Notes under the pieces: model-generated | Told to the model about the DNA's origin: nothing | What the model saw: the letters and a program-made list of their open reading frames with translations, nothing else | The model's database searches: none | Position numbers and translations under genes: made by a program | NCBI GenBank assembly: GCA_963698495.1 | Contig: CAVORB010000001.1 | Location: 62,001 to 126,000, forward strand | Reading direction: 5' to 3' | From: CAVORB01 sp963698495 | GTDB taxonomy: Bacteria > Pseudomonadota > Gammaproteobacteria > Chromatiales > Chromatiaceae | DNA length: 64,000 nt | Shown: piece by piece, positions 1 through 7,124 of the stretch | Numbering within the stretch: the first letter of the stretch is position 1 | How the letters are laid out: the number at the start of each line of letters is the position of its first letter

Positions 1-1611
1 GAGGGACGCGCTCACCGTGTCCCGGTCGAGCGAAACCCCGGCGACGCATTGTCCGTCAACCCGAAGCTGAACGTAGGCAATGGCCTCCGCGTCCGTGCCT
101 TCCCCGAGCGCGTGCTCGACATAGTCGGCCACCGCGACCTCCTGGTCGCTCGCCCGCTGCCAGGCGTCGACGAAGGCCGCGATCGCTCCCTGCCCTTCGC
201 CGACCAGCATGCGCTCCCCGCCGGGACCTCCGACTCGGGCCTCGATCCGATCGTGCCCGTTGCGGTTGAGGCGATAGCCCAACAGGCGCGTGGGGGCGCC
301 GTCCGCGACGAAGTGGTCGACGAACAGCCGGTGGATAGCCGAGCCGTCCATCTCTCCCCCGCGGCGCTCGCTCTCGGCCTGCACCAGCCGCGCCAGCTCC
401 GTCTGCAGCCAGCGCGGGATCTTCATGCCGTAGTCGCGCTCCATCACGAACGCGACACCGCCCTTGCCGGATTGGCTGTTGACGCGGACGATGGCCTGAT
501 AATCGCGCCCGATGTCTTTCGGGTCGATGGGCAGATAGGCCACCTGCCAGGGCCCATCCGGGCGCTGGCTGGCCAGGGTCTTGCGGATGGCGTCCTGGTG
601 GCTGCCGGAGAAGGCGGTGTAGACCAGCTCGCCAACCCAAGGATGACGCGGGTGTAGCGGCATCCCCGTGCACGCGCCGACCACCTCGACGATCCTGTCC
701 GGGTTGGACAGGTCCAGCTCCGGGTCCACCCCCTGACTGTAGAGATTCATGGCCAGGGTCACGATGTCCATGTTGCCGGTGCGCTCGCCGTTGCCGAGCA
801 GGGTTCCCTCCACCCGGTCCGCCCCGGCCAGGAGCGCCAGCTCCGCGGCCCCGACCGCCCCGCCACGGTCGTTGTGGGTGTGCACCGAGATCACCACGGC
901 GTCCCGCCGCGAGATATGGGCGGCGAAGTACTCGACCTGGTCGGCGAAGACGTTGGGGCTCGCGACCTCGACCGTGGCCGGCAGGTTGATGATGCAGGGC
1001 CGACCCACGCTCGGGCGCCAGACGTCAAGCACCGCCTCGCACACCTCCACCGCATACTCCGGCTCGGTGGCGGTGAAACTCTCCGGGGAGTACTGGAAGG
1101 TCCACTCGGTCTCCGGGTACCTCGCGGCCTCCCGCACGAGCAGCTCCGCGCCGCGCCGGGCGATGGCCTTCACCCCTTCCCGGTCCTGGCCGAACACCTG
1201 CTCCCGCTGCACCGGCGAGGTGGAGTTGTAGAGGTGCACGATGGCCCGCTCGACCCCGCGCAACGCCTCGAACGTCCGGGAAATGAGGTCCTCGCGCGCC
1301 TGGACCAGCACCTGGATGGTCACGTCTTGCGGGATGCGCCGTGCCTCGATCAGCCAGCGGACGAAGTCGTGATCCGGCTTGCTGGCGGCGGGAAACCCGA
1401 CCTCGATCTCCTTGAAACCCGTGTCGAGCAGCAGTTGCCACATCCGGCGTTTCTGCTCCACGCTCATGGGCTCGAGCAGGGCCTGATTGCCGTCACGCAG
1501 ATCCACGCTGACCCAGCGCGGCGCGCGCTCGATGACCCGATCCGGCCATTGGCGTTGCGGCAAGGGGACCCGCGGGGCGGGACCGTATCTTCTGTGATCA
1601 AAGCGGCTCAT
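1..1611 (-). CDS. leuA: 2-isopropylmalate synthase, C-terminus off the window
   Basis: First committed enzyme of leucine synthesis, condensing acetyl-CoA with 2-oxoisovalerate in the cytoplasm. The reading frame runs from an ATG at 1611 to the window edge without a stop, giving 537 residues. The early segment RWVSVDLRDGNQAL is the metal and substrate-binding signature of the long (type 2) LeuA, and HTHNDRGGAVG further on carries the metal-binding HxH. The rest follows the LeuA fold into the C-terminal regulatory region. Type 2 enzymes are about 550-570 residues, so only a few tens of residues are missing. An AGGGAG ribosome site lies about 8 nt before the ATG. It diverges from an Lrp/AsnC regulator, a plausible leucine-responsive controller (inference). 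Confidence 0.93.
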   Translation of the reverse strand, partial: MSRFDHRRYGPAPRVPLPQRQWPDRVIERAPRWVSVDLRDGNQALLEPMSVEQKRRMWQLLLDTGFKEIEVGFPAASKPDHDFVRWLIEARRIPQDVTIQVLVQAREDLISRTFEALRGVERAIVHLYNSTSPVQREQVFGQDREGVKAIARRGAELLVREAARYPETEWTFQYSPESFTATEPEYAVEVCEAVLDVWRPSVGRPCIINLPATVEVASPNVFADQVEYFAAHISRRDAVVISVHTHNDRGGAVGAAELALLAGADRVEGTLLGNGERTGNMDIVTLAMNLYSQGVDPELDLSNPDRIVEVVGACTGMPLHPRHPWVGELVYTAFSGSHQDAIRKTLASQRPDGPWQVAYLPIDPKDIGRDYQAIVRVNSQSGKGGVAFVMERDYGMKIPRWLQTELARLVQAESERRGGEMDGSAIHRLFVDHFVADGAPTRLLGYRLNRNGHDRIEARVGGPGGERMLVGEGQGAIAAFVDAWQRASDQEVAVADYVEHALGEGTDAEAIAYVQLRVDGQCVAGVSLDRDTVSASL

Positions 1612-1900
1612 CGGGTATCTCCCTGATCGCTCGGGTTGCTGTCGTCAGTTTCACTGCGGCCTGAGTCCTGGTAGGAGATCCGGCCGTGCACGGCGCTGGT
1701 GGCGCCCGCACCTGGGATGAGCCCGTGCCTTGTGGGCCCGGGCCCGGATCGCCCTCTTGTGGAGGACGGGGATAGGTTAGCGAATGGCGCCCGGCAGGGG
1801 ATTGCGATGTCGTGTGTGAAATGCGGCCGAGAAGTATTTTTATGCTGCTTATTCTACATTTTACGCAATAATCCACTTTCCGAGACGAAAGGGGGGCAAG
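1612..1900. promoter_or_regulatory. leuA-lrp divergent regulatory region
   Basis: A 289-bp gap between two divergent genes. The half next to the Lrp gene (about 1835-1890) is clearly AT-rich against the GC-rich background, as expected of a promoter. The half next to leuA holds short GC-rich inverted repeats, such as GGCGC/GCGCC near 1693-1707 and GGGCCCGGGCCC near 1735-1746. These could form leader structure, but I see no leader peptide rich in leucine codons and no T-run, so attenuation is not supported. Confidence 0.4.
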
Positions 1901-2368
1901 ATGGAACTCGACCGTTACGACAAACGCATCCTCGAGGTGCTCCAGCGGGAGGGGCGCATCAGCAACCAGGACCTGGCCGACCGCATCGGCCTGTCCCCCT
2001 CACCCTGCCTGCGGCGGGTGCGCGCCCTGGAGGACGCCGGCATCATCACCGGCTATCGCGCCCTGCTGGATGCCGGGAAGCTGGGGCTCGACCTGATGGC
2101 CGTCCTCAGCATCTCCATGGACCGCCACACGCCCGAACGCTTCGCCGCCTTCGACGCCGCCGTCAGCGCCCTGCCGGAGGTGCTGGAGTGCCTGCTGATC
2201 ACCGGCCGCGACGCGGACTACCAGCTCAAGGTGATCGTGCGCGACATGGCGGCCTATCAGGACCTGCTGTTGAACAAGATCACCCGCATCGAGGGCGTGA
2301 CGGGCGTGCACTCCAGCTTCGTGCTGCGGCGGGTCGTCGAGAGCACGGTTCTGCCGATTCCCGGGTGA
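1901..2368 (+). CDS. Lrp/AsnC-family transcriptional regulator
   Basis: A 155-residue DNA-binding regulator, the normal length for this family. Residues about 5-52 form the winged helix-turn-helix (ISNQDLADRIGLSPSPC then LRRVRALEDAGII), and residues about 65-145 form the ligand-binding RAM/AsnC domain with the typical ITGRDADYQLKV stretch. Family members form octamers and sense amino acids, usually leucine or another branched-chain or aromatic acid. It diverges from leuA, which points to control of leucine synthesis, although autoregulation alone would also fit. The start is preceded by an AAAGGGGGG run about 5 nt from the ATG. Which amino acid it binds cannot be read from the sequence. Confidence 0.92.
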   Translation: MELDRYDKRILEVLQREGRISNQDLADRIGLSPSPCLRRVRALEDAGIITGYRALLDAGKLGLDLMAVLSISMDRHTPERFAAFDAAVSALPEVLECLLITGRDADYQLKVIVRDMAAYQDLLLNKITRIEGVTGVHSSFVLRRVVESTVLPIPG

Positions 2369-2400
2369 GAGGTGGTGCTCGTCGGGCAGAACGGCCAGGC

Positions 2401-2425
2401 AAAAAAAAACGGCCCGACCCGGACC
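2401..2425 (-). terminator. rho-independent terminator of the small gene at 2454-2681
   Basis: Read on the minus strand, GGTCC-GGGTC-GGGCC forms a five-pair stem (one G-U pair) with a five-base loop, followed after one G by nine Ts. It lies about 30 nt past the stop of the minus-strand gene that ends at 2454. Confidence 0.65.
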
Positions 2426-2453
2426 GTATGGACGCCTTGCGCGCGATGAGGAG

Positions 2454-2681
2454 CTAGAAGCCGATCATCTCCGCGTGCAGCCCCTTGTTGCGAACGGCCT
2501 GCAACAGACTGCTCGGACGAACCTCCGATCCGTCGAAATCCACCAGCATGAGATGCCGTGCGCGCTCGTGGACGCATGCGCTGTAGACGCCGTGCTCGCT
2601 ACTCAGCTCGCGCTCCAGGACGTGGATACCCTCGTCGTCCAGGGTCTCGTCGATGTGAATCACGATGTCTCCCGTGTGCAT
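2454..2681 (-). CDS. small conserved protein of ferredoxin-like (HMA-type) shape
   Basis: A 75-residue acidic protein beginning MHTGDIVIHIDETLD. The predicted order strand-helix-strand-strand-helix-strand (IVIHI, then a helix around VLERELSS, GVYSACV, HLMLVDFD, a helix around LLQAVR, HAEMIGF) fits the ferredoxin-like fold of heavy-metal-associated domains. The CxxC metal motif is absent and the single cysteine is in the second strand, so metal transfer is not supported. The ATG at 2681 was chosen because GAGGG lies 7 nt before it; a GTG at 2717 in the same frame has no such site. It is monocistronic with its own terminator. Role unknown. Confidence 0.7.
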   Translation of the reverse strand: MHTGDIVIHIDETLDDEGIHVLERELSSEHGVYSACVHERARHLMLVDFDGSEVRPSSLLQAVRNKGLHAEMIGF

Positions 2682-3184
2682 TTTGTATCCCTCTTTTGCC
2701 TTTGGTGGTCGAAACACGGCGAGTTGCGCCGTATAGGGTTAAGGTTTAGACCATGCGTCACGGCTTAACAAAGTATTTTTGTCAGATACTCGGCAAAGAA
2801 ACAGGGTCCTGATTGTGGTTTCCGCTTCGTCAGTAGCGGAATGGAACGGGAGCGCCGGCAGAGTCGTCGCCACCGGAGCGGTCTCTAGGCGCGAACCCTT
2901 GCGTCTGCGCGGCGGCAGATGGCGCTTGACGCCGGCAAAAGCGTCGTCGATGTTGCCGGGAAACGGGAACTTGCAGATTTTGATAACCTACTTCATATAG
3001 TCTTCTTAACAGTTTGTTTTATGAATATTATGATTCCACTTTCCCTGATCGATTTGTCCGCGATAGCCGCCGAACCCGGAACCTATCTAGGGCATCGGTC
3101 AACTGTTCGTTGGGGCCGTCTTTTGCCGTGCGCGCGGGTGCGCGAGACCGACCCGCTCCCGGACACCGGGAGGCGGGTCCGTCG
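2682..3184. promoter_or_regulatory. gene-free stretch before the MFS gene
   Basis: About 500 bp without a convincing gene. The left part carries the leftward promoter of the small protein. At 2960-3060 the sequence becomes AT-rich, with TTGCAG at 2971-2976 and TATAGT at 2996-3001 (spacer 19, or 17 to an overlapping CATATA), a possible weak promoter for the transporter. This would leave a leader of about 180 nt. No riboswitch or RNA gene was recognised. The reading frame here that extends the transporter upstream has no membrane or other family features. Confidence 0.35.
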
Positions 3185-4477
3185 GTGCTGACCTCCACGC
3201 AGAAGGCCCATCTCGATCGGCTGCGTTGGACCGCGTTCGTCGTCGTCGGTCTGGCCTATATCCTGTCCTTCTTCCACCGCTTCGCCCCGGCGGCCATCTC
3301 CGCCGATCTGCAGCAGGCGTTCGATGCCAGCTCGGTGGAGCTTGGGGCGCTCGCGGCCACCTATTTCTACGTCTACACCCTGATGCAGATACCCACCGGG
3401 GTGCTGGCGGACACCCTGGGCCCGCGCTTGACCGTCACTGCCGGCGGGATCGTGGCCGGAATCGGGTCCATCCTGTTCGGGCTGGCGCCCACCCTGGCGC
3501 TGGCCTCGGCGGGGCGTCTGCTCGTGGGCCTCGGGGTGTCCGTGACCTTCATCTCGATGCTCAAGCTCAACGCCGCCTGGTTCAATGAGCGGCATTTCGG
3601 TTCCCTGAGCGGGCTCACCATCCTGATCGGGAATATCGGCGCGGTGCTGGCCGCCAGCCCCTTGGCCTGGGCGCTGGGATTCGTCTCCTGGCGCACCCTG
3701 TTCATCGCTGTGGGGTTCCTCTCACTCCTGTTGGCGGTGCTCGCCTGGTGGCTGGTGCAGGACCATCCCGGCCGCGCGAACCTCCCCACCATGCGTGAAA
3801 TGGACGGCAAAGCGGCGCATCCGCCCCATCAGGGGCATTGGTACGACGGGCTGCTCCTGGTATTGAGGAACCGCGACACCTGGCCCGGCCTGTTCGTCAA
3901 CCTGGGCATCGGCGGCACCTTTTTCACCTTCGCGGGATTGTGGGCGGTTCCCCTGCTGCGCGACGGATACGGTCTCGACCGGGCGGCGGCTACCGCCCAT
4001 ACCAGCCTGATGCTGGCAGGCTTCGCCGTGGGCGCGTTCTTCATCGGCACCCTGTCGGACCGGCTCGGCAGGCGCAAGCCGGTAGTCTTTTTCGCCGGCG
4101 GCCTGTACGCCCTGTGCTGGCTGGTCCTCGCGGCCGGATGGAGCCTGCCCGCCGGCGCCAGCCACGCGCTGTTTCTCGTCATGGGCCTGGGGGCGTCGGC
4201 ATTCACCCTGACCTGGGCCTGCGCCAAGGAGGTGAACAGGCACGCCCTGTCCGGCATGGCCACCAGCGTCGTCAACATGGGGGCCTTCCTGGGTACCGCG
4301 ATCCTGCAGCCGCTCGTCGGTTGGGTGATCGACTACAGCAGCGGCGGCGGCGATCTCGATGCGGCGAGCTACGCCCCGGGGGTGTTGGTGCTGACCGCGT
4401 TTGCGCTCATAGGGCTTGCGTCCGCGTTCGCCCAACGGGAGACCTTCTGCCGCTATCTGGACAGCGAATCCGACTGA
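3185..4477 (+). CDS. major facilitator superfamily transporter
   Basis: An inner-membrane secondary transporter of 430 residues with about twelve hydrophobic helices. The first runs through VVVGLAYILSFFHRFAP at about residue 20, and the loop between helices 2 and 3 carries the motif-A sequence GVLADTLGPR at about residues 72-81. A repeat-type loop, GTLSDRLGRRKP, sits between the two halves, as expected of the six-plus-six fold. A GTG at 3185 is preferred because GGGAGG lies about 10 nt upstream and the protein then starts shortly before the first helix. The frame extends back to 3014, but that part is not membrane-like. Substrate unknown. It converges on the GNAT gene. Confidence 0.88.
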   Translation: MLTSTQKAHLDRLRWTAFVVVGLAYILSFFHRFAPAAISADLQQAFDASSVELGALAATYFYVYTLMQIPTGVLADTLGPRLTVTAGGIVAGIGSILFGLAPTLALASAGRLLVGLGVSVTFISMLKLNAAWFNERHFGSLSGLTILIGNIGAVLAASPLAWALGFVSWRTLFIAVGFLSLLLAVLAWWLVQDHPGRANLPTMREMDGKAAHPPHQGHWYDGLLLVLRNRDTWPGLFVNLGIGGTFFTFAGLWAVPLLRDGYGLDRAAATAHTSLMLAGFAVGAFFIGTLSDRLGRRKPVVFFAGGLYALCWLVLAAGWSLPAGASHALFLVMGLGASAFTLTWACAKEVNRHALSGMATSVVNMGAFLGTAILQPLVGWVIDYSSGGGDLDAASYAPGVLVLTAFALIGLASAFAQRETFCRYLDSESD

Positions 4478-4558
4478 ACCGCCCGCGGAGTCCAGAGCAG
4501 CAGCCCCGCGCAATCTCGGCCGCGACCTGAGGATCTCGCCCTCACGCCCGCAGGGCGG

Positions 4559-4981
4559 TCACGTCAACTGCTCGACGAAATGATGACAGGCGATGTGCAT
4601 GCCTTGATTGAAGTAGAACCGATGGGCGCGATGCCGCTGCACCCCGGAGTCGAGATCGATGGCGGAACAGCCCTCCGCTCGCGCCTTGCTCCTGAGCCAC
4701 TCCAGCATCCGGGCGCCGTGGCCCGCCGAGCGCAACCCTTCGACGGTGGAAAGGTCCTCGACGTAGAGGTGCCTGCCCAGGTAGAAGTTGGTCGAGATCC
4801 GAAACCCCGCGACGCAAACCACGCGTCCTCGCTCCCGCATCCAGGCGAGTTGGTAACCCTCCGCCATCATCGCCTGCACCTGTGTCACGAAATCGCGCTC
4901 TACCAGTCGCTCCCGCAGGTGCCGCATCGCCTCGAAGCAGGCCGCGATCTCGCTCTCGGTTCTTGCCAGACCGATCATCAT
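4559..4981 (-). CDS. GNAT-family N-acetyltransferase
   Basis: An acetyl-CoA dependent acyltransferase of about 140 residues. The strand carrying YVEDLSTVEGLRSAGHGARML corresponds to the motif-A acetyl-CoA pyrophosphate loop (R/Q-x-x-G-x-G/A, here RSAGHGA), and the C-terminal HRAHRFYFNQGM matches the family's motif B. GAGG lies 4 nt before the ATG at 4981 and 7 nt before a second ATG at 4978, so either may be used. It follows the left ATPase operon on the same strand after a 128-bp gap, so it could be read through from it but is probably independent. Its substrate is not evident. Confidence 0.85.
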   Translation of the reverse strand: MMIGLARTESEIAACFEAMRHLRERLVERDFVTQVQAMMAEGYQLAWMRERGRVVCVAGFRISTNFYLGRHLYVEDLSTVEGLRSAGHGARMLEWLRSKARAEGCSAIDLDSGVQRHRAHRFYFNQGMHIACHHFVEQLT

Positions 4982-5109
4982 GATTCCTCGCATCTTGCAT
5001 CAAGGGAGCCGCGCTCTTTCGGTACCCCGCAGCACGCGGGCTCGCATACACCGCGGCTGCGATTCCGTGCTCAAGATCTACGAACAGCGCGGTGCCCGGC
5101 AAAGGCCCC

Positions 5110-5721
5110 TCACGGAAGGGGAACGAGCCGAACCCGGATCGCCTCCTCGCGATCCAGCTCCTCGAGGGCGGCATCCACGGCCTTGAGCGTCTCGTCCATC
5201 TCCGGGAGCAGGACGTCCTCCAGGGCGCGGGCGCGGCGCGCGGTGCGCATGTACTCCATCCGCAGACGCTCCAGGTTGCCGGCCAGGGTGGCGAGGTGGG
5301 CGGCACGGGGAACCAGATCGTGAAAGGCGGCGCGGCAGCGCTCGGCCTCCGGGCTCTGCTCCACGGAAACTGGCGGGGGTGCCTGATCCGCCATCTCGCA
5401 GCGCGCGTCATGCACGACGACGCCGAGCACGGAACGGGCGTTCAGCCGCAGCGCGCCACCCAGGGCGGACGCCGGGGGGTACAGCTCGAGCCCTTCGAGG
5501 CCGTGACGCGCAGCGGCCGCCTTGAGCGCCTGCCCGGCCGCGGCATACTCCCGCAGGAAGTCGGCCATCTCCTCCTCGTAGCGGGCAAGCTCGACGAGGA
5601 TCTCGGAGGCGAGGATCAGCCGTTTCTCGTCGAGGAATCCATAGCCCTCCTCCATCCCGGCCCGCTCCTCCTTGAGCTCGAGGAAGGCGCTGCGGGTAGG
5701 AGTGGCCTCACGCTCAGGCAT
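5110..5721 (-). CDS. atpD: V/A-type ATPase subunit D, operon 1
   Basis: Central rotor shaft of the V1/A1 motor, 203 residues, typical for subunit D (usual range 200-220). The N-terminal helix matches the family pattern (TPTRSAFLELKEE followed by LDEKRLILASEI), and the C-terminal helix ends with LRMEYMRTARRARALEDV, which pairs with the first to make the long antiparallel coiled coil inside the A3B3 ring. It is the last gene of the leftward operon and its start overlaps the end of atpB by 8 nt, so translation is probably coupled. Subunit letters follow archaeal naming. Confidence 0.93.
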   Translation of the reverse strand: MPEREATPTRSAFLELKEERAGMEEGYGFLDEKRLILASEILVELARYEEEMADFLREYAAAGQALKAAAARHGLEGLELYPPASALGGALRLNARSVLGVVVHDARCEMADQAPPPVSVEQSPEAERCRAAFHDLVPRAAHLATLAGNLERLRMEYMRTARRARALEDVLLPEMDETLKAVDAALEELDREEAIRVRLVPLP

Positions 5722-7105
5722 GTTTCCCGGTCTCCAGATGAGCCTTGATCTGCTTGTCGCTCAGGCGGTGCAGCTCGGAACGGGGCAGCCCCCGCAGGGC
5801 TCGCCAACCCGCCTCCATGCTCTCGTCCAAGCTGCGCCGTTCCCCGTGGCTGACGACCTCCGACTCGAAGGTCTCGCCGAAGGCGAGATACTTGCGGTCG
5901 GTCTCGGACAGCCCCTCCTCCCCCACCACGCTCGCCAGGATGCGGGTCTGCTGCGCCCTGGCGTAGGCGGCGTAGAGCTGCGCGGCCAGGGCGGGATGAT
6001 CGGCGTCTGTCATGCCCTCTCCCGTTCCGTCCTTCATCAGGCGCGAGAGACTCGGCAGCACCCGAATGGGCGGATAGAGGTCGCGCCGGTGCAGATCCCG
6101 GTCGAGCACGATCTGACCCTCCGTGATGTAGCCCGTGAGGTCCGGGATCGGGTGGGTAATATCGTCTGAAGGCATGGTGAGGATCGGGACCTGGGTCACC
6201 GAGCCTTCCACGCCCCGTATCCGCCCGGCGCGCTCGAAGATGGTCGCGAGATCCGAGTACATGTAACCGGGGTAGCCCTTGCGGCTGGGAATCTCGCCAC
6301 GGCTCGCGGAGACCTCACGCAGGGCCTCACAGTAGTTGGTCATATCGGTGAGGATGACCAGCACATGCTTGCCCTCCGTGAAGGCCATGTACTCGGCCGC
6401 AGTGAGCGCGAAGCGGGGGGCGAGCAGGCGCTGGGCGCTGGAGTCGCTGGCCAGGTTCAGGAACAGGACCGTGCGCGCCAGGGCACCGCTCTTCTCCATT
6501 TCCTCGCGAAAGAACTCGGCGCTGTCGTGCGGAATGCCGATCCCGGCGAAGACGATGGCGAAGTCCTCCTCGCCCGCCCTGCCCGGCAGCCTCGCGTTGC
6601 AGGCGATGTCCACCGCGATGCGGTCATGCGGCAGACCGCCGCCGGAAAACAAGGGTAGCTTCTGGCCGCGTATCAGGCTGTTCATGAGGTCGATGGCGGT
6701 GAAGCCGGATTCGAGAAACTCGCTCGGGGCGTCCCGGGCGGAAGGCTTGATCGGCAGCCCCTCGACCCGCAGCGCGCGCTCCGCCGCCAGCGGCGGCCCG
6801 CCGTCGAGCGGCTTGCCGACGCCATTGAAGATACGCCCGAGCAGGCCCGGCCCGACGCTGAAACGCAGGGGCTCGCCGAAGAAGCGCACCCGCGTCCCCG
6901 CGAGCGAGAGGCCCGCGGTGTCGTCCAGCACCTCGACCGTGACCGAGGTCTCGTCCAGGGCGGCGATACGCCCAAGGCGCACGAGGCCGTCCGCCCCCTC
7001 CACCTCCACCGCCTCGTTGAGCCCCACGTCGACGGAACGCCGCAGGAACAGCAGCGGACCCTCCGCGCGATTGGCGATGTCCTCCCCGATCAGTCTGGCA
7101 TACAT
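5714..7105 (-). CDS. atpB: V/A-type ATPase subunit B, operon 1
   Basis: Regulatory nucleotide-binding subunit of the A3B3 ring, 463 residues. It shows the family landmarks: GRIFNGVGKPLDGGPP, RGQKLPLFSGGGLPHDR in place of a true P-loop, MPSDDITHPIPDLTGYI and PSLSRLMKDG, which carries the conserved arginine that reaches the catalytic site of A. The ATG at 7105 (MYARLIGED) was chosen over the longer frame from 7147, which would overlap the end of A and adds non-family residues. It sits 19 nt after the A stop. Confidence 0.95.
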   Translation of the reverse strand: MYARLIGEDIANRAEGPLLFLRRSVDVGLNEAVEVEGADGLVRLGRIAALDETSVTVEVLDDTAGLSLAGTRVRFFGEPLRFSVGPGLLGRIFNGVGKPLDGGPPLAAERALRVEGLPIKPSARDAPSEFLESGFTAIDLMNSLIRGQKLPLFSGGGLPHDRIAVDIACNARLPGRAGEEDFAIVFAGIGIPHDSAEFFREEMEKSGALARTVLFLNLASDSSAQRLLAPRFALTAAEYMAFTEGKHVLVILTDMTNYCEALREVSASRGEIPSRKGYPGYMYSDLATIFERAGRIRGVEGSVTQVPILTMPSDDITHPIPDLTGYITEGQIVLDRDLHRRDLYPPIRVLPSLSRLMKDGTGEGMTDADHPALAAQLYAAYARAQQTRILASVVGEEGLSETDRKYLAFGETFESEVVSHGERRSLDESMEAGWRALRGLPRSELHRLSDKQIKAHLETGKHA

Positions 7106-7124
7106 CTCTGCGCCCCCGCGGTCG

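Noticed and set aside
1612..1900. Leucine attenuator before leuA
   Set aside because: No leader peptide with leucine codons and no terminator T-run; only short GC-rich inverted repeats.
3014..3184. N-terminal extension of the MFS transporter from 3014
   Set aside because: Not membrane-like and lacks a ribosome site; the GTG at 3185 fits better.
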